Shown piece by piece: positions 50,528-59,385 of a stretch of DNA of 64,000 bases. Numbering within the stretch: the stretch's first letter is position 1; the number at the start of each line of letters is the position of its first letter. The notes beneath the pieces were generated by a model. It was not told the origin of the DNA. It made no database searches and was given only the letters and a program-made list of their open reading frames with translations. Source of the stretch: Alphaproteobacteria bacterium (GTDB taxonomy: Bacteria > Pseudomonadota > Alphaproteobacteria > Thalassobaculales > Thalassobaculaceae); NCBI GenBank assembly GCA_022822665.1, contig JAJEAR010000076.1, positions 99,189 to 163,188 of the forward strand. Reading direction: 5' to 3'. Position numbers and translations under genes: made by a program.

Positions 50528-52333
50528 GTGATTTATCGCTGCACTCTCGCGACGCTGCTCGTCGTCTCCTTGCTTTTCGCTCCGATGGCGGGCGCCGCCC
50601 GGCCGAGCCACGGCATCGCCATGCACGGAGGCCTCAAGTACGGGGCGGACTTCCGCCATCTCGACTACGTCGACCCCGACGCACCGAAGGGGGGCGAGCT
50701 CCGGCGCGCGGTGCGGGGGACCTTCGACAACCTCAACCCGTTCCTGATCAAAGGCGTCCCGGCGCACGGTCGCCACCTGGTTTTCGAGAGCCTGCTCAAG
50801 CGGACCTGGGACGAGCCGTTCTCGCTTTACGGGCTGATCGCCGAGACGGTCGAGGTGCCGGACGACCGTTCCTCCGTCACCTTCACGCTCAGGCCGGAAG
50901 CGCGGTTTCACGACGGCCGGCCCATCGCCGTGGAAGACGTGGTGTTTTCCTGGGAGACGCTGAAAGAGAAGGGCCGGCCCAACCACCGGCTCTACTACAA
51001 GCAGGTCCGCCACATCGAGCGTCCCGGCGAACGCACGATACGTTTCGTCTTCGACGCCGCCTCGCCCGACCGCGAATTGCCGCTGATCCTCGGTCTGATG
51101 CCGATAATCTCGAAGTCCTACTACACCGGGGTGGAATTCGAGAAGACCACGCTGGTTCCCCCCGTCGGCAGCGGCCCCTATCGCATCGAGAAGGTCGATG
51201 CCGGTCGCAGCATCGTCTATCGCCGCGATACCGATTACTGGGGGCGCGAACTCGCCGTCAACCGGGGGCAGCACAATTTCGACCGCGTCCGGTATGACTA
51301 TTACCGCGACGGCGACGTGATGATCGAGGCCTTCAAGGCGGGCGAGTACGACCTCCGCCTCGAATTCTCCGGCCAGCGCTGGGCGACGGCTTATGACTTT
51401 CCGGCCGTGGCGGACGGAAGGGTGAAACTCGAAACGCTTCCGAACGGCCGTCCGTCGGGCATGACGGCCCTGGTGTTCAATTCGCGCCGTGAGATCTTCG
51501 CCGACCGGCGGGTGCGCCACGCACTGGCGCACGCATTCGATTTTGCCTCGATCAACAGGACCCTGCTGCACGGCGCCTACCGCCGGACCCGCAGCATCTT
51601 CGACAACTCGGAGCTCGGTTCGCGTGGCGTCCCGCAAGGCCGCGAGCTCGCCTTGCTGGAGCCGTTCCGGAACGGCCTGCCGCCCGAGCTGTTCGAGAAA
51701 CCCTACCGCCCGCCGGGGGAGGGGGGCGGTGTCCGGGCGAACCTCAGGGCGGCGAAGCGCATTCTGGCCGGAGCGGGCTGGGTCGTGCGCGACGGCGCGC
51801 TTCGGCGAGCCGGGGACGGGCCCGGGATGGCGTTCGAGATCCTGCTGGTCGATCCGGCGAACGAGAAGATCGCGCTCGCTTTCGCCCGCAATCTCAGGCG
51901 CCTCGGCGTCCAGGCGCGGGTCCGCACTGTCGACACGCCGCAGTTCCAGAACCGGCGCAACACCTACGATTTCGACATGATCGTCTATCGCTGGGGCATG
52001 TCGCTCTCGCCGGGCAACGAACAGGCATTCTACTGGGGGAGCAAGGCGGCCGGGCAGGAAGGAACCCGCAACTATCCCGGCATACGCAACCCCGCGGTCG
52101 ACGGGCTCATAAAGCGGATGACCGAGGCGCGCGAGCGCGAGGTCTTCGTCGACGTCGTCCGCGCCATGGACCGGGTGCTGCTGTGGGGGTACTACTTCGT
52201 CCCCCTCTACTACCTGCAAGGCGACCGGGTCGCCTACTGGAACCGGTTCGGCAGGCCCGCCGTCACCCCGCTCTACGGGGTGGTGATCGACGCCTGGTGG
52301 GAGGATCCGGCGAAGGCGGCGGCGAGCCGGTAA
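50528..52333 (+). CDS. Extracellular solute-binding protein (YejA-like, peptide ABC type)
   Basis: A 601-residue family-5 binding protein with a GTG start and an N-terminal signal peptide (cleavage near AGAA, residue 24). SHGIAMHGGLKYGADFRHLDYVDPDAPKGGELRRAV and FHDGRPIAVEDVVFSWETLKEKG are YejA-type. The rest follows the family with NYPGIRNPAVDGLIKRM and DRVLLWGYYFVPLYY near the end. No yejBEF permease or ATPase genes are in the window, so the partner transporter lies elsewhere. It follows the amidohydrolase by 23 bases and is convergent with the Rieske gene. Confidence 0.87.
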   Translation: MIYRCTLATLLVVSLLFAPMAGAARPSHGIAMHGGLKYGADFRHLDYVDPDAPKGGELRRAVRGTFDNLNPFLIKGVPAHGRHLVFESLLKRTWDEPFSLYGLIAETVEVPDDRSSVTFTLRPEARFHDGRPIAVEDVVFSWETLKEKGRPNHRLYYKQVRHIERPGERTIRFVFDAASPDRELPLILGLMPIISKSYYTGVEFEKTTLVPPVGSGPYRIEKVDAGRSIVYRRDTDYWGRELAVNRGQHNFDRVRYDYYRDGDVMIEAFKAGEYDLRLEFSGQRWATAYDFPAVADGRVKLETLPNGRPSGMTALVFNSRREIFADRRVRHALAHAFDFASINRTLLHGAYRRTRSIFDNSELGSRGVPQGRELALLEPFRNGLPPELFEKPYRPPGEGGGVRANLRAAKRILAGAGWVVRDGALRRAGDGPGMAFEILLVDPANEKIALAFARNLRRLGVQARVRTVDTPQFQNRRNTYDFDMIVYRWGMSLSPGNEQAFYWGSKAAGQEGTRNYPGIRNPAVDGLIKRMTEAREREVFVDVVRAMDRVLLWGYYFVPLYYLQGDRVAYWNRFGRPAVTPLYGVVIDAWWEDPAKAAASR

Positions 52334-52345
52334 CGCTGGCCCACC

Positions 52346-53452
52346 CTACGCCTGCAGCAGTTCCCCCGCCGCCCTGCCGCGCTGTTCCTCTTCCAGCAGC
52401 CGGGCAACGATGTTGCGCGCCGCCACCCCGCCCGCATCGGCGTTGATGTCGATGAAGGGCGAGTCGGGGTTCGCGTCGATGCGCCGCTGCTGTCCCTCCA
52501 GCATCCACTTGTCCTCGAGGAAGGTCTTGTCGACGCCTTTCTTGAAGTAGTCGGAGAGGTCGGAATCCTCGAGCTGGTGGTTGCGCGGGAAGGTCCAGAA
52601 ATAGTGGGTCGAGCCCACGGTCTCGGGGGTCAGCGCATCGATCACCGTATGGGTGACACCCCTGGATCGGTCGCCCTCCGGCGCGCCGCTGCCGGCGAGT
52701 GCGACGCCTACGTCGAGCCAGACATGGGACGGCGGTTCGAAGCGGATGATCTGCCAGCGGTCGACCTTCTCTCGCGTCTTGTCGAACCCGCCGGACCGCG
52801 CATAGAAGGGTGGCGGGTCGATACCGTGCATCCAGCGCGTCGCGGTGACGCTCGGGATATCGCGCGCGACGCGCTCCAGCGCCGTGCCCCTGACTCCGTC
52901 CATCGTATCCCGTTCCACCTTGGCCAGCGGCGTGTTGGCGACGTGCTCGTTGCCGATAGTGGAGGCGTGCAGGAAGGTCTCGTGGGTGAGGTCGAACAAA
53001 TTGTCGACCAGAAGCTGGTAGTGAGCGCCGACATGGAGGTAGCCGGACACCATCGTCCAGGCCGGATCGTCGTGCCAATGGAGTTCCGGAATCTCCGATT
53101 CGTCGGCCTGCGCGGGGTCGCCCATCCAGATCCACAGGAACCGCCAGCGTTCGACCAGCGGGTAGGTGCGCACCTTCGAGCCGGGCGGAATCCGGGTCTG
53201 GCCGGGAATCCCGATGACCGTCCCGTCCGGCGCGTAGACCAAGCCGTGATAGCCGCACTGCAAATTGTCGCCCGTCACCCGGCCGAAGGACAACGGGGCG
53301 TGGCGGTGGCAACAGCGGTCCTCGAACGCCACCGCACTCCCGTCCCCGGTCCGGTACATGACGACCGGCTCGTCGAGGATCGTACGGGCGAGGGGCTCTT
53401 GGCCGACTTCATGGTCCCACGCGGCCACGTACCAGTAGTTCCTGAGAAACAT
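52346..53452 (-). CDS. Rieske [2Fe-2S] oxygenase, copy 2
   Basis: A 368-residue paralogue of the enzyme at 7045. Both start MFLR-YWYVAA and have RCCHRH (C47, H49) and CGYH (C66, H69) at the same positions. The iron domain has DNLFDLTHETFLH, and the C-terminal part VDKTFLEDKWMLEGQQRRID. It is expected to be the terminal oxygenase of an O-demethylase or hydroxylase; no reductase is beside it. It lies 28 bases after the amidase gene on the same strand. Confidence 0.88.
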   Translation of the reverse strand: MFLRNYWYVAAWDHEVGQEPLARTILDEPVVMYRTGDGSAVAFEDRCCHRHAPLSFGRVTGDNLQCGYHGLVYAPDGTVIGIPGQTRIPPGSKVRTYPLVERWRFLWIWMGDPAQADESEIPELHWHDDPAWTMVSGYLHVGAHYQLLVDNLFDLTHETFLHASTIGNEHVANTPLAKVERDTMDGVRGTALERVARDIPSVTATRWMHGIDPPPFYARSGGFDKTREKVDRWQIIRFEPPSHVWLDVGVALAGSGAPEGDRSRGVTHTVIDALTPETVGSTHYFWTFPRNHQLEDSDLSDYFKKGVDKTFLEDKWMLEGQQRRIDANPDSPFIDINADAGGVAARNIVARLLEEEQRGRAAGELLQA

Positions 53453-53480
53453 GCCTCTTCCCTTTCTCCGGTGGACCGCG

Positions 53481-55010
53481 CTATCCCTTCTCGCCTTGGG
53501 TCTGCCAGTCGCAGGACTGCTCGTAGGCGTGCGCCGCGCGGTAGATCGTGGTCTCCTCGAAGTGGCGCCCGACCAGCATCAGCCCGACCGGCTTGTCATC
53601 CGCGCCCATCCCGCAGGGGATCGAGATCGCCGGGTGGTGGCTGACGTTGAACGGCGCGGTGTTGCCGATAGCTTCCCAGCAATGGCCCATGGTCTCGAGG
53701 AACGGCGCGTCGCGCGGCGGGATTCTCGACGTCGTCATCCGCGCTGTCGGCATCAGCAACAAATCGTTTTCGGCAAGCACCGCATCGTAAGCCGCGGTCA
53801 GCAACCGGCGCTGGTTCTGCGCCTTGGCATGGAAATGCCCGCCATAGGCCTTGTCCGTGTAGCGCCCGAGCAGCAGGCCGAAGCGGAAGGTGTGCGGAAA
53901 CTCCTCCGCGCGTGACGCGGCCCGGGCCATCTCGTCGATCAGCGAGGTCGGATAGACGCCGCCGATATTCTTGCCGAACCCGTAGCCGCGGAACATCGTG
54001 TGGTACATCCCGTCGGCGCAGATCCCGCCCCAGATCGCGAGCCCGGTCGGGTGCATCGGGATCGAGACCTCCGTGACCTCCGCACCCAGAGATTCGAGGT
54101 GCCGGGCGGCCGCGCGCACGGTCGCGTCGACATCGGGGAGCGAGTCGTAACAGCCGAAACCCTCGGAGACGACGGCGATGCGCATACCTCGGACGTCGCC
54201 GCCGAGCGCGTCGGTGTAGCTGTCCACGCTTGGCACCCGCTGGCGCGGATCGAGCCCGTCCTCGCCCGCCATGGATTCGAGGAACAGCGCGTTGTCGGCC
54301 ACGTTGTCGGTCATCGGGCCCGTGTGGTCGACGGTCGTCTCGATCCCCATGATCCCGGTATAGGGGATCAGGCCGAAGGTGGGTTTGATGCCGACGATCC
54401 CGGTCATCGACGCCGGGATGCGGATCGAGCCCGCCTGGTCGCCGCCGAGCGCCATGTCGACCTCGCCGGATGCGACCAGCGCCGCGCTGCCGGTGGACGA
54501 GCCGCCCGGCGTGTGTCCGGGATTGCGCGGGCTCTCCGCGATGTCCGAGGCCGAGGTGTTGCTGCCGCCCGAGACGCAGAAATACTCGCACACCGATTTG
54601 CCCAGGATGGTGGCGCCAGCGTCCAGCAGGCGCGTCACCACGGTCGCGTCGATATCCGGAACATAGCCTTCGAGCACCGACGCGCCGTTCATCATCGGGA
54701 TGCCGGCGACGCAGGCGCTGTCCTTGATCGCGACCGTCCTTCCCTTTAGCGGGCCGTCGGCCGCGCCTTCGATCCGTGCCTTCACGTACCAGCCGCCATA
54801 CGGGTTCTCCGCCCGGTCGGGCCGCGACCACGCGCCGCGCTCGTACTTCACCGGCGGCAAATCGTCCGGCGTTTTCTCGATCTCGTTGAAGGCATCGGCG
54901 AACGGCGCCCAGAACGTCCGCATGTCCTCGGCGGTCGCGTCGTCGACGGCGAAGCCGAGCTCGTCCGCGAGCTCTTTGATCGTGCTTGCGCTCGGCATCT
55001 CGTATTTCAT
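53481..55010 (-). CDS. Amidase (amidase signature family), copy 2
   Basis: A 509-residue amidase with the triad K96 (VAIKDS), S171 (GGSSTGSAA) and S195 (QAGSIRIP). It is nearly co-linear with copy 1 (47933), sharing MMNGASV-EGYVPD-DATVV, GGDQAGSIRIP and KPTFGL-PYTG. The ATG at 55010 is preceded by GGAAGGAACG. It lies between an FAD dehydrogenase gene and the Rieske gene on the same strand (gaps 16 and 28 bases), probably one operon. The physiological amide is unknown. Confidence 0.9.
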   Translation of the reverse strand: MKYEMPSASTIKELADELGFAVDDATAEDMRTFWAPFADAFNEIEKTPDDLPPVKYERGAWSRPDRAENPYGGWYVKARIEGAADGPLKGRTVAIKDSACVAGIPMMNGASVLEGYVPDIDATVVTRLLDAGATILGKSVCEYFCVSGGSNTSASDIAESPRNPGHTPGGSSTGSAALVASGEVDMALGGDQAGSIRIPASMTGIVGIKPTFGLIPYTGIMGIETTVDHTGPMTDNVADNALFLESMAGEDGLDPRQRVPSVDSYTDALGGDVRGMRIAVVSEGFGCYDSLPDVDATVRAAARHLESLGAEVTEVSIPMHPTGLAIWGGICADGMYHTMFRGYGFGKNIGGVYPTSLIDEMARAASRAEEFPHTFRFGLLLGRYTDKAYGGHFHAKAQNQRRLLTAAYDAVLAENDLLLMPTARMTTSRIPPRDAPFLETMGHCWEAIGNTAPFNVSHHPAISIPCGMGADDKPVGLMLVGRHFEETTIYRAAHAYEQSCDWQTQGEKG

Positions 55011-55026
55011 CGTTCCTTCCCCCAAT

Positions 55027-56433
55027 TCAGTCCGCCGCTCCGATGTCGCGCGCGGCCGTTTCCGCCGCTACCAGCCCGAGCAGGAACGCCTTGATCAGTC
55101 CACCGATATAGGCGGCCTCCGGGCCGCCCTCGACGCCGCCCACGGTCGAGCCCGCGGCATAGAGACCGGGGATCGGCGTGTCGTCCGGTCTCAGCACGCG
55201 CGCCGCGCCGTCGACCGCGATGCCGCCCATCGTCACCGTGATACCCGCCGCGAGCGGAATCGCGTGGAAGGGCGGGATTTCGATGGGCACCGGCGTATAG
55301 CGATCCGCGGTCCGGGTCGGCGTGAGCGCGGCCGTGCGGCCCGCCCTCGCGGCGGCGTTGAACTCCGAGACCGTGACCTCGAGAGTCCCCGTATCGAGCC
55401 CGCAACGGAGCGCGAGCTCCCCGATGGAGCCTGCCTCGTGCAGCGTTCCCCCGGCTTCCACCAGCAGCGGGTTGGGCGGCACCAGGTCGGCCTCCCTCGC
55501 CTGTTCCCAGACGGCCGAATCGAAGATCGCGGTCGCGGCCAGCGGGTCGTCGAGGCGGGCGATGGCGTTGGTGACGTAGACGCCGCCCACACCCTCGTCG
55601 ACGAAGCGTCTGGCATCGGCGCCCACCACGATGCCCGAGGCGCAGATCACGTCGACCTGCGGATAGGGCCAGAGCTCCGGATCGGTCATCACGTCGCGCG
55701 AGAGCACGTGGCCGTAGAACTTGTCGAGCCCGACCAATGCGGCTCCGGCGTCCTCGGCCATGCGGACCCCGTCGCCGCGTCCGGTCTCGGTGTTGCGCTG
55801 GCGGATGCGGTCCGGCTGTCCGGTTAGGTGCCGGGCGAGGAGTTCGCGGTCGGCCTGAAAGCCGCCATCGGCGATCACGACCGCGCCGGCTTCGATCGTC
55901 GAGGTACCGTTCGCGTCCCGGACTTCGACGCCCCGGCACACGCCGTCTTCCATGACCAGGGCGAGCGCTTCGGTGCCGCGCAGGATGGTTCCCCCGGCGG
56001 CTTCGAGCCGCGCTTCCAGGCCACGCAGAAAGAGGTCCGGACCGTTCCCTTCCCAATCCAGGCCCGCGCCCATCCTCCGGACCGGCGCAAGGCTCGGCAG
56101 GCCGTAGTTGCGGCGCGGCACGACCTCGAGCGTGGCCCCGTGGGATTCGATCCAGGCGGCCGTGCGCCCCCCGTTCTCGGCGAAGGTCCTTGCCAGATCG
56201 GGGCGTGCCGTTCCCCCGGTCCCGCTCATCACGCGCTCGTAGACGATCTCCGGCGGGTCGTCCGCGTTCGCGAGCGCCGTGTGGATCACACCGGTGCACA
56301 CCCGCGAATTGCACATATAGAGCTCGTCCTCGCCGCGTTCGATCGCAACGGCCCTGAGGCCGGACTCCGCGGCGCGAACCGCCGCCGTCATCCCGGCGAA
56401 ACCGCCCCCGATCGCAGCCAGGTCGACCTTCAT
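55027..56433 (-). CDS. FAD-dependent fumarate reductase/tricarballylate dehydrogenase-like flavoprotein
   Basis: A 468-residue flavoprotein: N-terminal FAD loop AAIGGGFAGMTAAVRAAESG, VVIADGGFQADRELLARH, and a C-terminal ITVTMGGIAVDGAARVL/IPGLYAAGSTVGGVEGG that is the usual FAD-contacting end of the FRD/SDH A family (3-ketosteroid-dehydrogenase/TcuA type). No heme-binding or signal sequence is present, so it is a soluble enzyme. It is the first gene of a run with the amidase and the Rieske oxygenase. Substrate unknown. Confidence 0.82.
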   Translation of the reverse strand: MKVDLAAIGGGFAGMTAAVRAAESGLRAVAIERGEDELYMCNSRVCTGVIHTALANADDPPEIVYERVMSGTGGTARPDLARTFAENGGRTAAWIESHGATLEVVPRRNYGLPSLAPVRRMGAGLDWEGNGPDLFLRGLEARLEAAGGTILRGTEALALVMEDGVCRGVEVRDANGTSTIEAGAVVIADGGFQADRELLARHLTGQPDRIRQRNTETGRGDGVRMAEDAGAALVGLDKFYGHVLSRDVMTDPELWPYPQVDVICASGIVVGADARRFVDEGVGGVYVTNAIARLDDPLAATAIFDSAVWEQAREADLVPPNPLLVEAGGTLHEAGSIGELALRCGLDTGTLEVTVSEFNAAARAGRTAALTPTRTADRYTPVPIEIPPFHAIPLAAGITVTMGGIAVDGAARVLRPDDTPIPGLYAAGSTVGGVEGGPEAAYIGGLIKAFLLGLVAAETAARDIGAAD

Positions 56434-56525
56434 CCCTTACCCTCTTGCCGCCTCGCGTGCGTTGCGGCGAACGCGCCGCGCTGGCATCGTAGCCCTGAAT
56501 TCATCACCGAGACTAGGGGACGAAG

Positions 56526-56900
56526 ATGGCGATCGAAAGACACCAGGCGAGGCACGGCAAGGTCGTGAACGGAAAGCAGATGCCGTCGATGAGCGGCATC
56601 GTCGTGCACGGCGACACGATCTATCTGGCCGGGCAGGTCGGGCACGGCGGCGGGGACATCAAGGCCCAGACCCGGGAGATTCTCGACAATATCGACGCCC
56701 AGCTCGCCTCCGTCGGCAGCGACAAGTCGAAGATCCTCTCGGCCAATCTGTGGATCACAGATTTCGAGAATTTCGGAGCGATGAACGAGGTGTGGAACGC
56801 CTGGATCGATCCAGACAACATGCCCGCGCGCGCCTGCGTGCGCTCGGAACTGGCGCGGCCGGAGTTCCTCATCGAGATCATGGTGACCGCGGCGAAATAG
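56526..56900 (+). CDS. RidA family protein
   Basis: A 124-residue RidA-fold protein with the active-site Arg in place (MPARACV, R102), unlike the relative at 38112. It has DTIYLAGQVGHGGGDIKAQTREILDNID and a VEI-like IEIMVTAA end. RidA proteins hydrolyse reactive 2-aminoacrylate or other imines. It diverges from the FAD dehydrogenase gene across 92 bases and converges on the SBP gene. Confidence 0.86.
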   Translation: MAIERHQARHGKVVNGKQMPSMSGIVVHGDTIYLAGQVGHGGGDIKAQTREILDNIDAQLASVGSDKSKILSANLWITDFENFGAMNEVWNAWIDPDNMPARACVRSELARPEFLIEIMVTAAK

Positions 56901-56921
56901 CCGCGGTTGGAGAAGTGCGGC

Positions 56922-57851
56922 TCAGGCGCCGAGCAGATCGTGCGCCTGGGCCTGCCGCCTGGCGTCGATCAGGCTCTGCTCGCCCACGTCGTCGAGCATG
57001 TCCCAGCTTCGCATCCACTCGTAGGTGCGCTGGAGCTCGTGCTCGGGGATCGGCGCCGGGTCGGTGACCTGGATCCGGCTCAGCCGGAGGTCGTCGACCG
57101 TTAGCTCCGCAAGGCCCGGATGCTGCCCTTCGTGATAGTCGAGGAAGATCTGCGCGTATTTACGCTTGTCCGCGTTTATCAGTTCGACTGCCCTGGAGAC
57201 CGCCCGGTTGAACGCGGCGTAAGTGTCGGCGTCGACCGCGTCCGAGACCACCTCGGTGCCGTGATAGAGCGCTTCGCAGATCACCCTGCAGCCGTTCTTC
57301 TCGGCCATGGTGATGTAGGGCTCGGTCAGCGTCGTCGCCTCGACCTCGCCCGTGAACATCGCGTCGTAGCGCGCCGCCGAGCCGTTCGGCGCGCGGCAGG
57401 TCTTGATGTCCTCCCGCGGCATGAAGCCTTCGAGGAGGTGCATGGTGAGATAGTGGGTGCCGAAGAAATACGGCACGCCGATCATCCGCCCGGCGAGCTG
57501 TTGCGGGGTGAAGACGTCCGAATCCGGCCTGACCACGATGGCCGCACAGGTGACGATGGAGCGCCTGCCGACCTGCCGGCCGCGGGCCGAGCTGTCCTGG
57601 ACACGGCGGTAATTCCCCCACTCGCAGGCGTTGTACATGTCCGCGCCGCCCTGCTCGAAGGTGTTACCGTGGCTGCCGAAGGCGGAAAACGCGTCCGGCG
57701 AGGTCTCGCCGGTGTCGATCTCTCGCGGCGTATTGACCCTGCCCACCCACTCGATCCTGACGCCCTCGGCCTCGAACAGCCCTTCCCGGTCCGCCACGAG
57801 TTCGGCGAGACCCTGGAACGGCGCCGTGGTTTCCAGCCTCAACGTTTTCAT
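56922..57851 (-). CDS. NMT1/THI5-like substrate-binding protein without signal peptide
   Basis: A 309-residue type-2 periplasmic-binding-protein fold (ELVADREGLFEAEGVRIEWVGRVNT; PQQLAGRMIGVPYFFGTHYLTMHLLEGF; NGSAARYDAMFTGEVEATTLTEPY). The start MKTLRLETTAPFQGL leads straight into the fold, so no export signal is present and no ABC permease or ATPase is adjacent. It follows the UbiD copy 3 gene by 61 bases. Either it acts in the cytoplasm as a ligand sensor or enzyme, or the true start lies in an upstream frame I cannot see. Confidence 0.75.
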   Translation of the reverse strand: MKTLRLETTAPFQGLAELVADREGLFEAEGVRIEWVGRVNTPREIDTGETSPDAFSAFGSHGNTFEQGGADMYNACEWGNYRRVQDSSARGRQVGRRSIVTCAAIVVRPDSDVFTPQQLAGRMIGVPYFFGTHYLTMHLLEGFMPREDIKTCRAPNGSAARYDAMFTGEVEATTLTEPYITMAEKNGCRVICEALYHGTEVVSDAVDADTYAAFNRAVSRAVELINADKRKYAQIFLDYHEGQHPGLAELTVDDLRLSRIQVTDPAPIPEHELQRTYEWMRSWDMLDDVGEQSLIDARRQAQAHDLLGA

Positions 57852-57912
57852 GAGGTCCTCCCGGGATGCCGACCGAGAATATCAGGTGAACGGCCCGATC
57901 GGCAATCGGCGG

Positions 57913-59337
57913 CTACGGCAGCATGTCGGCGTATTTCGCCCGGATGCGGTCGTCGAGCTCCCTGGAGGAGCGGGCGACGATGGGGAAGCTGTCGCGGCGG
58001 TTGAACGGGATGCACGCATCGACCACCACGCGCGCGCTGCGCCGGTCGGTATCGCCGTCATAGCACATCGGATCGAGATGGCTGCTCCAGCCGCCGCGGA
58101 CGGTCTCCATGTCCTCGCGCGGGTCGAACCGGGTGCACATCGCCCACACCACGTCGTCCATGTTCGTCGGGTCGATATCGTCGTCGACCACCACGACCCA
58201 GCGGTTGCAGTAGGCGCCGGCATGGCAGGATGCCGCGATCATTCCCGCTTGCTTGGAATGGCCGCCGTACATCTGCTTGATCGAGACGGTGAGCCACATC
58301 CGGCTGCCGCCGGCCTCGTGCGCCCAGACGCCCCTGACCTCCGGGACGCCGGCGGCCTCGAGCTGGTTCCACACCGCGCCGCAGCGATAGGTGCCGAGAT
58401 AGAACGTGTTGTCGTTGGGCGGCACCGCCGGGATCGCGCCGGTCAGCACCGGGTTGTCGCGGTGCATGAAGGTCTCGATGCGGATCGCAGGCTCCTCGCG
58501 CTGGCCGCCGGCGTAGTAGCCGGTCCATTCGCCCAGCGGACCCTCCAGCACCTTGTCGCCGGCATGGATGAAGCCCTCGAAGGCGATCTCGGCGCCGGCC
58601 GGCACCGGCAGTCCCGTCTTCGGCATGTTGATGACCTCGATGGGCTCCCGCATCAGCCCGCCGACGGCGTCGAACTCGTTCTTGCCATAGGGGATCTCCA
58701 GCCCGGCGATCATGAAGAAGGCGGGATGCATGCCGGCGACCACGGCGACGGGACAGGGCTCGCCGCGCTTGTGGTACTTCTCCATGATCAGCCGGCCGTG
58801 CTTGCCGGGCGACATCATCACCGTTGCGACCGCCGGCTCGTGCGACTGAACGCGGTAGCAGCCGAAATTGACCCAGCCGGTGTCGGGATCCTTCATCACC
58901 ACCATGCAGCCGGTGCCGATGAAATGCCCGCCGTCGTGCTCGTGCCATTTGGGCGTCGGGATGGTGGTGATGTCGACCGCCTCTCCCTCGCTGACATTGT
59001 CGAGCAGAGGCCCGCCGTTGACCTCGCGCGGCGCGTGGGTCGGCGCGTCGCCCATATAGCCGCGCCACCAGCGGATCAGGTCCATCTCGGAGGCTTCCGG
59101 GTCGAGGCCCAGCGCGACGTTTATGCGCGGCACCGAGGTCAGGATGTTCGCGATAACCCGGTGGCCCTTGGGGAAGCCCGGAACCTCGTCGAACATCACC
59201 GCCGGGTTTCCCATCTTGCGCTGGAAGATGTCGACGAGACCGCCGATTTCCTCGTGATGTTCCACGCCCGTGAGGGTCTGGAGCTCGCCGATGCGCTCGA
59301 CGTCCTCCAGCCAGTTGCGCAAGTCCTTGTTCGCCAC
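57913..59337 (-). CDS. UbiD family (de)carboxylase, copy 3
   Basis: A 474-residue UbiD-like enzyme: DLRNWLEDVERIGELQTLTGV, NGGPLLDNVSEGEAVDITTIP, GGHFIGTGCMVVMKDPDTG, EGPLGEWTGYYAGG with the catalytic acid pair, and VVVVDDDIDPTNMDDV. It resembles copy 2 more than copy 1. The only near neighbours are the orphan SBP (downstream) and the copper ATPase (48 bases upstream), which give no hint of substrate. It needs prenylated FMN, whose maker (UbiX) is not in the window. Confidence 0.88.
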   Translation of the reverse strand: MANKDLRNWLEDVERIGELQTLTGVEHHEEIGGLVDIFQRKMGNPAVMFDEVPGFPKGHRVIANILTSVPRINVALGLDPEASEMDLIRWWRGYMGDAPTHAPREVNGGPLLDNVSEGEAVDITTIPTPKWHEHDGGHFIGTGCMVVMKDPDTGWVNFGCYRVQSHEPAVATVMMSPGKHGRLIMEKYHKRGEPCPVAVVAGMHPAFFMIAGLEIPYGKNEFDAVGGLMREPIEVINMPKTGLPVPAGAEIAFEGFIHAGDKVLEGPLGEWTGYYAGGQREEPAIRIETFMHRDNPVLTGAIPAVPPNDNTFYLGTYRCGAVWNQLEAAGVPEVRGVWAHEAGGSRMWLTVSIKQMYGGHSKQAGMIAASCHAGAYCNRWVVVVDDDIDPTNMDDVVWAMCTRFDPREDMETVRGGWSSHLDPMCYDGDTDRRSARVVVDACIPFNRRDSFPIVARSSRELDDRIRAKYADMLP

Positions 59338-59385
59338 GCCGCCGCTCCTTCTTGCCGGAAAAGACAGTCTAGCGGCAGCGGGGAC

